A stretch of DNA of 64,000 bases from NCBI RefSeq assembly GCF_012913485.1, contig NZ_CP051774.1, positions 558,001-622,000 of the forward strand, written 5' to 3'. The stretch is from Luteolibacter luteus (lineage in GTDB: Bacteria; Verrucomicrobiota; Verrucomicrobiia; Verrucomicrobiales; Akkermansiaceae). Positions within the stretch are counted from its first letter, which is position 1. Each line of letters begins with the position of its first letter. A program made the position numbers and the translations under genes. This document shows positions 27,328 through 36,579 of the stretch, one piece after another. Under the pieces are notes generated by a model. That model was not told the origin of the DNA. It saw only the letters and a list, made by a program, of their open reading frames with translations, and did no database searches.

Positions 27328-28335
27328 TCAAACCACGAGCTCTTCCTTCGGGGCCAGCACCTTGATCAGGCGCTTGATCACGTCATCACTACTCACCCCT
27401 GCCGCCTCGGCATTGAAAGTGGTCAGCACCCGATGCCTGAGCACCGGCACCGCGATCGCCGCGACGTCACTGGTCGTCGCATGGAAACGCCCTCGTAATA
27501 CCGCGTGCGCCTTCGCTGCGGAAATCAGGCTGATGCCGGCACGTGGCCCGGCACCCCAACCCACCATCTCTTTCACGAAGTCCGGTGCCGAAATATCCTT
27601 CGGCCGCGTCGCACGTGCCAGCTTCGCGGCGAAGTCGATCACATGATCCCCCACCGGCACGCGGCGCACGATCTGTTGGAGATGGATGATCTCTTCCGCA
27701 TTCATCAGCGGCGTGATCTGCGCATCGCCCGGGCTCGTCACGCGGCGGATGATCTCGCGTTCCTCCTCCTCGCTCGGATAGTCCACCACGATGTTGAAGA
27801 GGAAGCGGTCCAACTGCGCTTCCGGAAGAGGATAGGTGCCCTCCTGCTCGATCGGATTTTGCGTCGCCAGCACGAAGAACGGCTTCGGCAGATCCAGCGT
27901 GTGCTCACCCACCGTCACATGGTGCTCCTGCATCGCCTCTAGCAGCGCGGCCTGCGTCTTTGGCGGCGTCCGGTTGATCTCATCCGCCAGCACCAGGTTC
28001 GAGAAAATCGGCCCATGGACGAACCGGAACCCGCGCCGCCCTGTCTCAGGATCCACCTCCAGCACGTCCGTTCCGGTAATGTCCGCAGGCATCAGGTCCG
28101 GCGTGAACTGGATTCGCTTGAATCCCAGATGCAGCGCGCGGGAGAGCGTCGCCACCAGCAGGGTCTTCGCCAGACCGGGAACCCCCACCAGCAGCGCATG
28201 GCCACGGCAAAAAATCGCCATCAGGGCCTGCTCGACGACCGCTTCCTGGCCGACGATCACACGTCCGACCTCCTCTTTCATCTGCCGGTAGGTCGCGTGA
28301 AGCTTCTCGACTGCCGCCTTGTCGTCGTTGCTCAT
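27328..28335 (-). CDS. MoxR-family AAA+ ATPase
   Basis: 335 residues. Walker A GVPGLAKTL (about residue 53), Walker B LVLADEIN, sensor region ATQNPIEQEGTYPLPEAQLD and arginine-bearing C-terminal lid are all present. MoxR ATPases act as chaperone-like motors helping assemble metal- or VWA-containing complexes. It is the first gene of a six-gene minus-strand operon (moxR, DUF58, BatA-like, VWA/amidotransferase-like, DUF4175, squalene-cyclase-like) with gaps of -0 to 21 bases. The promoter must lie in the 164-base divergent gap with the MlaE-type gene. Confidence 0.95.
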   Translation of the reverse strand: MSNDDKAAVEKLHATYRQMKEEVGRVIVGQEAVVEQALMAIFCRGHALLVGVPGLAKTLLVATLSRALHLGFKRIQFTPDLMPADITGTDVLEVDPETGRRGFRFVHGPIFSNLVLADEINRTPPKTQAALLEAMQEHHVTVGEHTLDLPKPFFVLATQNPIEQEGTYPLPEAQLDRFLFNIVVDYPSEEEEREIIRRVTSPGDAQITPLMNAEEIIHLQQIVRRVPVGDHVIDFAAKLARATRPKDISAPDFVKEMVGWGAGPRAGISLISAAKAHAVLRGRFHATTSDVAAIAVPVLRHRVLTTFNAEAAGVSSDDVIKRLIKVLAPKEELVV

Positions 28336-28499
28336 GATTCGGGCACTACGACAAGCTCTAGCGGCAAATTGCAGGGATTGAAACGGGTTTCGATTTTTTC
28401 CCTAAGAAGGCAACAGGGATACGCGTTCCAAACCTCCTTCCCCGCGCAAAATCACGACCGCGCTTCCCAATTCGGAATCGCCTCCCTAAGGTCCCGCGC

Positions 28500-29297
28500 G
28501 TGGGTTTTCTGCGGTTTCTCGGCAGCTTGGTTACGGGCTTTCTCCGGTATCTCGGGGAAGTGGCCCTGCTGTTCGGGCAAATCTTCGAGTCCTTGGTAAA
28601 GGGTAAGATCCGCTGGCGGCTGGTTCTCCAACAGATCGTCGAGATCGGCCACCGCTCCCAGCCCGTGGTCATGGTCACCGGGGCCTTCACCGGCGCGGTC
28701 CTCGCCGCCCAGTCCCTCTTCCAATTCGCCACCCTGAATATGGAGACCGGCGCCGGGGCCTTGGTCAGCGTCGCCATGCTCCGGGAGCTCGGTCCCTCCA
28801 TCACCGCGCTCATGCTCGCCGGCCGCGTCGGGGCCGCCATGGCCGCCGAGATCGGAACCATGAAAGTGACCGAGCAGGTCGATGCCCTGCGCTCGATGAG
28901 CGTTCATCCCGTCGATTACCTCGTCACCCCGCGCCTCATCGCCATGATCATCGCCATGCCTCTCCTCATCGGGGAATCGGCGGCCTTCGGGATCATCGCT
29001 TCGGTGCTCGTCGGCACCGGCCCCTTCAACGTGAACCCGGCCTACTGGATGGCGCAGATGGGCAAATACACCGACCTCAGCGATATCGCCATCGCCCTGA
29101 TCAAAGGCATCGTCTTCGGCCTCCTCATCGTCGGGATTTCCTGCCATCAAGGCATGTGCGCAAACAACGGGGCTGTCGGCGTGGGTCGTAGCACCACCCG
29201 CGCGATGGTCTACTCCGCCCTGGCGATTCTCATCTTCAATTTCTTCCTCACCCTGCTGATGAACATGATCTTCCCGGCGGGACTGAGCAGGCATTGA
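28500..29297 (+). CDS. MlaE-family ABC transporter permease
   Basis: 265 residues, GTG start. The MlaE/YrbE signature includes GAFTGAVLAAQ, LRELGPSITALMLAGRVGAAMAAEIGTMKVTEQVDALR (read in pieces: LRELGP, AGRVGAAMAAEIG, TEQVDALRSM) and five or so hydrophobic helices. These permeases work with an MlaF ATPase and an MCE-domain protein to move phospholipids between membranes. The gene has no ATPase or MCE gene next to it in this window, since the next gene is an HNH nuclease on the opposite strand. It is probably complemented in trans. Confidence 0.93.
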   Translation: MGFLRFLGSLVTGFLRYLGEVALLFGQIFESLVKGKIRWRLVLQQIVEIGHRSQPVVMVTGAFTGAVLAAQSLFQFATLNMETGAGALVSVAMLRELGPSITALMLAGRVGAAMAAEIGTMKVTEQVDALRSMSVHPVDYLVTPRLIAMIIAMPLLIGESAAFGIIASVLVGTGPFNVNPAYWMAQMGKYTDLSDIAIALIKGIVFGLLIVGISCHQGMCANNGAVGVGRSTTRAMVYSALAILIFNFFLTLLMNMIFPAGLSRH

Positions 29298-29363
29298 GTC
29301 CCGAAGGTCCGTGCCTTGGCCCGGAAAGACTGCCGAAGCCCCCGGGCTAGCGATTCCCCGACC

Positions 29364-29975
29364 CTAGGCCGACATCCTCACGGTCGAGGGATCCGGATCG
29401 ATAAAGTGCCCCCAGCTCTCGTCCGAGTTGCTCTCCCTCAGCCCGAACATCGGCCGCCACCGCGGTGCCGCAGGCTTGCGGAGCGGGTGCATGTTCGCCT
29501 CCTGCGGCAGCTTGTTCGCCTTCCGCGTATTGCAGCGGATGCAGGAGGTCACGATGTTCTCCCACGTGGTCCGGCCGCCCTTGTCGCGCGGCATCACGTG
29601 GTCGAGATTCAGCTCCGCCTCGGTGAAGGTCTTCGCGCAATACTGGCAGGTATGCTTGTCCCGCAGGAAGACATTCCGGCGGGTAAAGCGCACCTCCATG
29701 CGCGGCAGCTTTTCATAGAGCGCCAGCACGATGATCTTTGGCACGCGCAGCGCCAAACGAACGGTGTGGATCATTTCGTCGACGATGTCTCGCGACGACG
29801 AATGCTCCACCCAAGACCCCAGGTCATGGGTACGGAAACGGTCTTCGCCTTCCGTCTGCACTACCTGGGCGTGCCCAAGAAACAAAAGCTTGAGCGCACG
29901 TCTGACGGTGCAGGTTTGCACCGGCTGCCAAAACCGGTTGAGTACGAGGACGGGATAGTCAAGATGGCCTACCAT
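29364..29975 (-). CDS. HNH endonuclease family protein
   Basis: About 203 residues. The C-terminal half has the HNH core with two zinc-knuckle Cys pairs: CQYCAKTF, LNLDHVMPRDKGG, WENIVTSCIRCNTRKANK. The N-terminal half begins YPVLVLNRFWQPVQTCTVRRA, typical of a widespread family of stand-alone HNH proteins. I chose ATG at 29975, which has GGGA about 9 bases upstream; a TTG at 29990 is the alternative. Its cellular role is not established; not part of a recognisable restriction or mobile element here. Upstream, 283 bases separate it from the divergent DUF1080 gene. Confidence 0.9.
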   Translation of the reverse strand: MVGHLDYPVLVLNRFWQPVQTCTVRRALKLLFLGHAQVVQTEGEDRFRTHDLGSWVEHSSSRDIVDEMIHTVRLALRVPKIIVLALYEKLPRMEVRFTRRNVFLRDKHTCQYCAKTFTEAELNLDHVMPRDKGGRTTWENIVTSCIRCNTRKANKLPQEANMHPLRKPAAPRWRPMFGLRESNSDESWGHFIDPDPSTVRMSA

Positions 29976-30258
29976 GCCTTTTCCCAGCAATTGCCGCGGA
30001 AGCTAGCAGGAAAGCGGGATGTCGCAAGGAAAAGGTCGGTGACAGGGAAGTTACAGAGAGCGTCGATTTCCAGCTTCCCAAAGAAGGCCAGCAGGCATCC
30101 GGAAAAATACGGACGATCCCGCCATTCCAAACACCGCTTGAAATGTCCGGGGGATCTTTTGCCGTTTCGAGGGTTGTTCTGATGGCGCTGCTTTCCAGAG
30201 ACACCGACTTCTGACTTGCGCTGTAAAAAGCGGCCGTCAAATTTGTCTGACAACTTCC

Positions 30259-30942
30259 ATGAAAATCCGTACCTTCATCGCCACCATGGTCCTCGCCCTT
30301 CCAGCCGCCCAAGCGGCCGAACCGGGCTTCACCGATCTCTTCAATGGCAAGGATCTCGCCGGCTGGACCCGGGTGAATGGCAGCGGCGAATTCAAGATCG
30401 AGGGCAAGGAGATCGTCGGCTTCGGCGAGAACGTGAAGTCGAACACCTTCCTGCGCACGGACAAGACCTACAAGGACTTCGATTTTCGCTTCGAAATGAA
30501 GTTCGACGACCTTTCCGGAAACTCCGGCATGATGTTCCGCGGGCTTCAAAAGGAAGGCAATGACGGCCGGGTGCACGGCTACCAGTGCGAGCACGATCAG
30601 GACAAGAAGCGCGCGTGGACCGCCGGTCTCTACGATGAGGCCCGCCGCGGCTGGCTCCAGCCGGTGAAGCATGGCAATGCCAAGGATGACAGCGAGGAAG
30701 ACAAGAAGGGCCAAGCCGCTTTTACCAAGCAGGGGCAGGACCTGATGAAATGGAACGACTGGAACGAGATCCGCATCGTCTGCAAGGGCAAGCACATCCA
30801 GATCTGGCTCAACGGCAAGGAGCGCGTCGATTTAGAAGACGAGGGCAAGGAGTTCACACCGGAAGGTTTTTTCGCCCTGCAGGTGCATGCCGGGCCGTCC
30901 TGCAAGGTCCGCTGGCGCAACATCCGGATCAAGGAACTCTGA
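30259..30942 (+). CDS. Secreted DUF1080 / 3-keto-disaccharide hydrolase-type protein
   Basis: 227 residues with a signal peptide (TFIATMVLALPAAQA). The family pattern is clear: FTDLFNGKDLAGWT, then FRFEMKFDDLSGNSGMMFRG, EHDQDK, WNEIRIVCKGKHIQIWLNGK and FFALQVHAGP. DUF1080 is a jelly-roll domain abundant in Planctomycetes and Verrucomicrobia, with some members shown to hydrolyse keto-sugars. It carries an atypical charged insert (KDDSEEDKKGQAAF) around residue 140. Its 3' end overlaps the convergent regulator gene by 14 bases. Confidence 0.9.
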   Translation: MKIRTFIATMVLALPAAQAAEPGFTDLFNGKDLAGWTRVNGSGEFKIEGKEIVGFGENVKSNTFLRTDKTYKDFDFRFEMKFDDLSGNSGMMFRGLQKEGNDGRVHGYQCEHDQDKKRAWTAGLYDEARRGWLQPVKHGNAKDDSEEDKKGQAAFTKQGQDLMKWNDWNEIRIVCKGKHIQIWLNGKERVDLEDEGKEFTPEGFFALQVHAGPSCKVRWRNIRIKEL

Positions 30943-32827
30943 TCGGCCTCGTCGTTCCCAGAATCTCTTTCCACTCACCCTCGCCGAGCTCGGCGAGGGT
31001 GTTTGCTTTCCGGAGGCAAGGTCCTTCCACTGCTGCAGTGGTGATGGCGAGAACCCTGATCCCCGCAGCCTGCGCTGCGGCCACCCCATGGGGACTGTCC
31101 TCGATCGCGATGCAATCCTTCGGATCCACCCCAAGACGCTGGCAAGCCAGCAAGTAAACATCCGGCGCAGGCTTCCCTTCCGGCACCTCGTCCCCGGCAG
31201 CTCGCACCGGGAAATGCGATGCGAGCCCCGCCGATTCCAAACTGAGTTCTATGTCCTCGCGGTCACTGGAACTGGCCAAACCGATCCGAATCCGGTCCTC
31301 CATCAGCCGCTCCAGTAGCTCCCGCACTCCGGGCAGCACCTCGAGTGGGTTCGCCGCCAGCAGCGCACGCCACTTCGCTTTCCAGCCTTTCCGGAATTTC
31401 CGCACGTCGAAGCGGTCTTGCGCCATCGCACCAAGGGCGGTTTCGATCGCGGCATTCGAGAGCCCCATCAGCTTGCTGAAGTAAACCTCACGGCTGAGCT
31501 CCCCGCCTTGGGCGGCGAAGGCATGGCGATACGCTTCGAAATAGACCGGCTCGGTATCGAAGAGCGTGCCGTCCATATCGAAGATCACCGCGCTGACCAC
31601 CTTCCCCGGCGTCGCCGTCTCCGGCTTCCCGCGGAAGTCCGTGGGACGCTGGCCGGTCTCCGCCAGGAAAAACCGGCTCAACTCGTGGGCAGTGCCAAAT
31701 TGCATCTGTCGGGCGATCTCGGCGAGGCTGAGGCGATGATCCATCAAAAGATGCCTCAGGTGCCGGAGCCGCACCCGTTGGATCTCCTGCTTCGGCCCAT
31801 GGCCCAGCACCGTGGCGAAACGCGCCTTGATCGTGGTCATCGAAAGCGTCGTCCGCTCTGCCAGCTCGGCCACTCGCAACGCTTCATGCGGTGCCTGCCG
31901 GCGGATGAAGCGCACTAGGTCCCGGATCTCCTCATCCTCGATCGCCAGCGTATCGCTTGATTCCCTCGCCACCACCGTTTGCACCGCCACTTCCGTCCGC
32001 ACTGGAGGCGGAGCACCGCCATTCATCTGCTGCCAGAGCATGGCCGCAGCCTGCTTCCCGATCTCCCTGCCGGGGTAGGCGATGCTGCTCAGTGCGGGAA
32101 AGGTGGCGAAGCAATAGCTGGGATCATCACCGAAGCCGATCACCGCGAGCTCGCCCGGCACCCGGATGCCGAGACGATCCGCAGCCCGCAGCACGACAGC
32201 CCCCAGCGAATCATCCACCACGAAAAGCCCGCAGGGCCGCGGCAGCAGGTCAAGGAAAGCCATCACCTCCGTCTCGACCTCCCGCCATGTCTGATCCTTC
32301 CACAACGGCCTTCCCTTCAAATAATGAACCGTGGGCTCGATGGCATACTCCGCGAGCTTGGAGCGGAAGCCTCCCAACCTCTCACGGGCATAGCGCCGCA
32401 GCCCGGGAGCGAATTGCTCTTCGCGATAGAACGTCTCGCCACGGGCAAGGAAGGCGAAATGCGGGACGGAGCACTCGATCAAATGCTCCGCGGCCACCCG
32501 GCCGATCTGCTGGTTGTCCGGCACCACGCGCGGAAAGCCGAGATCCGGCCCCTCGGTGCTGGTGAGCACCACCGCTTGGCCGCGCCGCCGGAACTCCGCC
32601 AATTCATCTTCGGTCGCTCGGAAGAGGATCAGCCCATCCCCGTGCCACTCACGGTCGATCTTAACGGCCTCCATCTCGCCATAGGAGTCATTCTCCGTGG
32701 CCAGCCGCCAAGGATCCTCCTCCCGCATGAAATCGACCACGCCCGCCATGACCAGCGGACCATAGGAAGACCACACCGGGTGACGCATGGCGACACTGCG
32801 GCGGATCAGGGGAGGCTTGCCGTTCAT
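30929..32827 (-). CDS. XylR-type AraC regulator fused to HAD-family phosphatase
   Basis: 632 residues from MNGKPP. Residues about 5-290 are a periplasmic-binding-protein-like sugar-sensing domain as in XylR (GLILFRATEDELAEFRRRG, IGRVAAEHLIE, GLFVVDDSLGAVVLRAAD, AVIGFGDDPSYC). Residues about 300-400 are an AraC double HTH (VAELAERTTLSMTTIKARF, SLAEIARQMQFGTAHELSRFF). From residue 411 a complete HAD domain of the beta-phosphoglucomutase kind follows: FDMDGTLFDTEPVY (nucleophile Asp near residue 417), LASSSDRED, GKPAPDVY and IEDSPHG. All four HAD motifs are intact. The linker is continuous, without a stop. A GTG at 31588 with GGGGAAGG upstream could allow separate translation of the HAD part. 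Predicted sugar-responsive repressor/activator with sugar-phosphate phosphatase or mutase activity. Confidence 0.92.
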   Translation of the reverse strand: MNGKPPLIRRSVAMRHPVWSSYGPLVMAGVVDFMREEDPWRLATENDSYGEMEAVKIDREWHGDGLILFRATEDELAEFRRRGQAVVLTSTEGPDLGFPRVVPDNQQIGRVAAEHLIECSVPHFAFLARGETFYREEQFAPGLRRYARERLGGFRSKLAEYAIEPTVHYLKGRPLWKDQTWREVETEVMAFLDLLPRPCGLFVVDDSLGAVVLRAADRLGIRVPGELAVIGFGDDPSYCFATFPALSSIAYPGREIGKQAAAMLWQQMNGGAPPPVRTEVAVQTVVARESSDTLAIEDEEIRDLVRFIRRQAPHEALRVAELAERTTLSMTTIKARFATVLGHGPKQEIQRVRLRHLRHLLMDHRLSLAEIARQMQFGTAHELSRFFLAETGQRPTDFRGKPETATPGKVVSAVIFDMDGTLFDTEPVYFEAYRHAFAAQGGELSREVYFSKLMGLSNAAIETALGAMAQDRFDVRKFRKGWKAKWRALLAANPLEVLPGVRELLERLMEDRIRIGLASSSDREDIELSLESAGLASHFPVRAAGDEVPEGKPAPDVYLLACQRLGVDPKDCIAIEDSPHGVAAAQAAGIRVLAITTAAVEGPCLRKANTLAELGEGEWKEILGTTRPIRVP

Positions 32828-33004
32828 GGACGTCCGATTGAAGCCCAGCCCGTCCCCCGATGGCAAGCTGGCGCCAATTTCCCGCCGATATTCCCACGGC
32901 CTCTGACGAAATTGCCCCACTCATTTGAGCAGCCTTCCTAAGCCGTGATGCCAAGCCTACCGTTAGAAAACGGAAGTTCAATCCGTCTTCCCTAGATCAA
33001 GCCC

Positions 33005-35494
33005 ATGATGAACTCGTCACTTCCATCTCCCTTCGGCCGGCATATCCTGATGGTCTCAGCACTGCTGATCCCTCTCGCTTCTGCCGATCTCTATTCCACG
33101 GCCGTCCTCTCGGACTCCCCCCTCGCCTACTACGCGCTGGGAAATGCCGCTCCCACCAGTGTCGCCGCCAATAGCGGCAGCCTCGGTGCCGCCCTCAATG
33201 GCACTCACAACAATGTCCAGTATGGCGCGGTCGGTGCCCTGGTCGCCAACTCCAATACCTCCATTACTTATGGCGGCAGCGGGCGCACCGTGCTTTCCTA
33301 CAATGCCTCGCTGAATCCCGCGGCCTCCCAGTCCTTCACCGTCGAAGCATGGGTGAAGCCCGTGATCGGCGACGCCAGCCCCGAGGGGCGAATCGCGATT
33401 TCCAATCGCCAGGCCACCGGCAACTACCGGGGCTGGGCCTTCGTCCAAAAGGCGGATGAAAGCTCGGGCTGGAGTTTCCAGATGTTCAACCAATCCGGCA
33501 CCACTCCCGCCATCACCATCACCGGCGGGATGCGGACCCCGGGATTCTGGAGCCACCTCGTGGCAGTCTGGAATGCGGGCACCTCCACCGCGACGCTTTA
33601 CGTCGATGGCACCGCCGTCGGCTCCCAGACCTTGGCCGGCGGATATGTCGCCAACCCCGACGCCCCGCTCGTCATCGGGGCGGGCGATGCCGTGAATCCC
33701 GGCGCGAACGGCTACGCGGGCGATATCGATGAAGTCGCCTTTTACCCGAGCGCTCTCACCACCACCCAGATCGTGGAGCACACGGATAATGCCTTCAGCT
33801 TCGAGCCCACCGAGCCTTATGAAACCCTCCTCGCCGGCGATGGCGCCACACTTCACCTCCGCATGGCCGAGCAGGCATCCTGGCGTTCAGTCGCGACCAA
33901 CCTCGGCACCCTCGGATCAAATGGCAATGCACTCCACTTTCCGGGAGCGGTCCATCAGGTACCCGGTGCCCTCGCGACCGGGGGCGATACCGCACTGCGC
34001 TTCAACCGCATCGACAAGACTTCGAATGATGGTGGCTATCCCACCGTCCTGCCGAATCTTCCCGAATTCCAGACCGAAAGCTTCTCATGGGAAGGCTGGG
34101 TGAAACCCGCCGCGGAAGGTGCCGGAAACGCCCAATGCGTCGTGATGAACTACAATTCCGGGGCCAATCGCACCGGCTGGGTCCTCTGGCAACGCGGATC
34201 GGTGGCGGCCTCCAGTCCGGCGGAAGGCTTTGGCTGGAATCTCCGCCTCTACAACGGCACCGGCAACAACCGCACGATCAACATCACCACCGGCAACGCG
34301 GCGGGCGGTTACACGATCGGCCAGTGGCAGCATCTCGTGGTAACCTACGACAAGGCAACGCAGACTGCGGCCGTTTACGTCAATGGTGTCTCCGTGGCGA
34401 CCCAGACCGCCACCGCAGGCGACTATGTGCCAAACCCGGGAACGATCGTTCCGGCGTTCGGCGGTTTCGCCAACGGAACCGAGAATCCTTTCGAAGGTGA
34501 CATGGATGAGGTCGCCTTCTATGGCTCGGCTCTTACTCCCGCCCAAGTCTCGGCTCACTACGCGAATGGCACCAGCACTTCACCGGCCACCCCTTATCAG
34601 GATCTGGTCGTGTCCCACGCTCCGGTGGCTTACTACCGGATGAACGAGGCCGCGAAGGCCGTGGTGAACAACGCCGGAACCCTCGCCGCCGCAGCTGATG
34701 CCACTTTGGTGAATGCCCCTGAGGTGATCAACGGACCGCAGCCGCCAACCTATGCCGGCTTCGATCCTTCAACCGCTGCCAGCCGTTTCAATGGCGACGA
34801 TACCTATTTGGAGGTCCGTAACCCCGCAGGCCTGAACTTCACCGGCCCCATCACCTTGGAGGCTTGGGTACAACCCGCGGCAGCCCAGCCGAATGCCTCG
34901 GCAAACATCATCGGTCACGGCGGCAATGACAACTTCTCGGGCGAGGTTTTCCTCCGTATCGAAGGCGGCAACTACGAGATCGGTGCGAATGGCGGCAAGG
35001 CTTCCTTCCCCGTGCCCGCCGAAGATCTCGGCAGCACCGCGTGGGTCCACCTCGCCGGAACATGGGACGGCACCCAGTGGGCACTCTATCGCAATGGCAC
35101 CCAAGTCGCCACCGCCACCGCCGCAGGAGGTGCGGTCCTGGTCGACAATGCCAACTGGGCGGTCGGCGCACGCGGCCGCTGGAAGAATGGCGCGGGCTTC
35201 CCCGAAAATCCGGGAGGTGCCGCCCGTGTCTTCAACGGCGGAATCACCGATGCCGCCATCTATAATACCGCCCTCTCCGCCAGCCGGGTCAATGCACACT
35301 ACCTCGCGGGAACCGGCACGGTGAACGATCCGATCCTGACGATCTCCCGCCCGGGTGGAGTAATCACCTTGGACTGGGCAGGCGGCGTTTTACAGCAATC
35401 GGACGATCTCCTCCAGTGGAACGACGTCCCATCCGTCACCTCTCCCTATGCTCCGGCAGACGGACCAAGCCACTTCTATCGCCTGCGCTACTAA
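33005..35494 (+). CDS. Secreted triple-LamG protein
   Basis: 829 residues with a signal peptide (ILMVSALLIPLASA). Three concanavalin-A/LamG domains each begin with a similar sequence, SPLAYYALGNAAP (about 38), LHLRMAEQASW (about 285) and APVAYYRMNEAAK (about 540), and contain FTVEAWVKP/FSWEGWVKP/ITLEAWVQP and a GDIDEVAFYPSALT/GDMDEVAFYGSALT strand pair. The last 70 residues match the shared C-terminal module (QQSDDLLQWNDVPS, ending SHFYRLRY). Likely surface or extracellular carbohydrate-binding. It is divergent from the XylR-HAD gene and ends at an intrinsic terminator. Confidence 0.9.
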   Translation: MMNSSLPSPFGRHILMVSALLIPLASADLYSTAVLSDSPLAYYALGNAAPTSVAANSGSLGAALNGTHNNVQYGAVGALVANSNTSITYGGSGRTVLSYNASLNPAASQSFTVEAWVKPVIGDASPEGRIAISNRQATGNYRGWAFVQKADESSGWSFQMFNQSGTTPAITITGGMRTPGFWSHLVAVWNAGTSTATLYVDGTAVGSQTLAGGYVANPDAPLVIGAGDAVNPGANGYAGDIDEVAFYPSALTTTQIVEHTDNAFSFEPTEPYETLLAGDGATLHLRMAEQASWRSVATNLGTLGSNGNALHFPGAVHQVPGALATGGDTALRFNRIDKTSNDGGYPTVLPNLPEFQTESFSWEGWVKPAAEGAGNAQCVVMNYNSGANRTGWVLWQRGSVAASSPAEGFGWNLRLYNGTGNNRTINITTGNAAGGYTIGQWQHLVVTYDKATQTAAVYVNGVSVATQTATAGDYVPNPGTIVPAFGGFANGTENPFEGDMDEVAFYGSALTPAQVSAHYANGTSTSPATPYQDLVVSHAPVAYYRMNEAAKAVVNNAGTLAAAADATLVNAPEVINGPQPPTYAGFDPSTAASRFNGDDTYLEVRNPAGLNFTGPITLEAWVQPAAAQPNASANIIGHGGNDNFSGEVFLRIEGGNYEIGANGGKASFPVPAEDLGSTAWVHLAGTWDGTQWALYRNGTQVATATAAGGAVLVDNANWAVGARGRWKNGAGFPENPGGAARVFNGGITDAAIYNTALSASRVNAHYLAGTGTVNDPILTISRPGGVITLDWAGGVLQQSDDLLQWNDVPSVTSPYAPADGPSHFYRLRY

Positions 35495-35520
35495 GCAGGA
35501 TCCCGATCTTCAGGAGGTCA

Positions 35521-35554
35521 GGAGGCTCGCCGCAAGGCGGGCCTCCATTTTTTT
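35521..35554 (+). terminator. Intrinsic terminator of LamG gene
   Basis: GGAGGCTCGCC-GCAA-GGCGGGCCTCC forms an 11-bp stem with one T-G pair and a GCAA tetraloop, followed by A and seven T. It lies 27 bases after the stop codon. Confidence 0.9.
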
Positions 35555-35722
35555 AAGGGGCTGAAATCCCATCACACAGGCTTCGCAGAAGTGGTATCTG
35601 CCGGGAAAATAGCGGGCATCGTTTTGTGAAAATCAGCCTCCTTGTTTCGCCGAAATCCCCACGCCTCCCGGCGATATTGCCCGTTTCTCGGAAACCGCCG
35701 CCACCTCACGCTGGGCGGTGAA

Positions 35723-36547
35723 ATGAAATCCCGACTCTCCCTCCTGAGCATCCTCCTTTGCTCCACCCTCCCTTTGTCCGCCGCCACGTCGGTCTATGAA
35801 TGGACCTTCAACAACGGCGATCTCACCGCGGCAGCCGGGAACGGCACGATGGCTACCACTGGATCTGCCACCGTCTCCTTCGCGACGACGGACGGCACCA
35901 CGGTCCCCCATATCGGCGGCGTCGCCTCCGGCTACATGAGCGTGCCCTCTTTCACTGCAGGAGCGAATGGCGTGCTGCTGACCTTTGCCGATAGCGCCCC
36001 GAATGGCGGCGGAGCCTACCTGAATCAGTACACCATCCTGATGGACATTTACAGCCCCGGCGCGGCGGGCTGGCAGGCACTGATGAACACGGCCACCGAT
36101 AACGCCAATGATGCCGATTGGTACATCTCCGACACGGGTGGCCTCGGCATAGGCGAACTCGGCTATTCTTCCGGTGGTGCCGTAACGCAGAACTCCTGGC
36201 AGCGCATCGCGATGAGCGCTGATCTCGCCGCGGGAACCGTCAAATACTATGTGAATGGTAACTTGGTGAAGACCCGCACCGGGGGATCCCTTCTTGACGG
36301 ACGCTTCGCCGTCTACACGAACAATCATCCGGGTGCCGACCTTCTTCTCTTCAATGAAGGGGACAACTCAGGCAGCTACGTCCATCCGCTGCTGGTGGGC
36401 TCGGTGGCCTTCACCGATCAAGCGCTTGGCGACTCCGCCATCGCATCCCTCGGTGGTCCCTCCGCCAATGGCATCCTCGTTCCGGAGCCCTCCGCCGCCC
36501 TGCTCGGTGCGCTCGGAATGACGGCGCTGCTCCGCCGCCGCCGCTGA
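35723..36547 (+). CDS. PEP-CTERM protein with LamG-like domain
   Basis: 274 residues from MKSRLSLLSILLCSTLPLSAA, a signal peptide. The body is a jelly-roll similar to LamG (VYEWTFNNGDLTAAAGNGTM, NQYTILMDIYSP, WQRIAMSADLAAGTVKYYVN). The C-terminus has VPEPSAALLGALGMTALLRR followed by RR, i.e. the PEP motif, a hydrophobic helix and a basic tail, the signal cleaved by exosortase. No exosortase gene is in the window. Probably processed at the outer face of the inner membrane and released or anchored. Confidence 0.9.
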   Translation: MKSRLSLLSILLCSTLPLSAATSVYEWTFNNGDLTAAAGNGTMATTGSATVSFATTDGTTVPHIGGVASGYMSVPSFTAGANGVLLTFADSAPNGGGAYLNQYTILMDIYSPGAAGWQALMNTATDNANDADWYISDTGGLGIGELGYSSGGAVTQNSWQRIAMSADLAAGTVKYYVNGNLVKTRTGGSLLDGRFAVYTNNHPGADLLLFNEGDNSGSYVHPLLVGSVAFTDQALGDSAIASLGGPSANGILVPEPSAALLGALGMTALLRRRR

Positions 36548-36579
36548 CCCGCACGCTCGGGGAGCACGTTCCATCTCAT

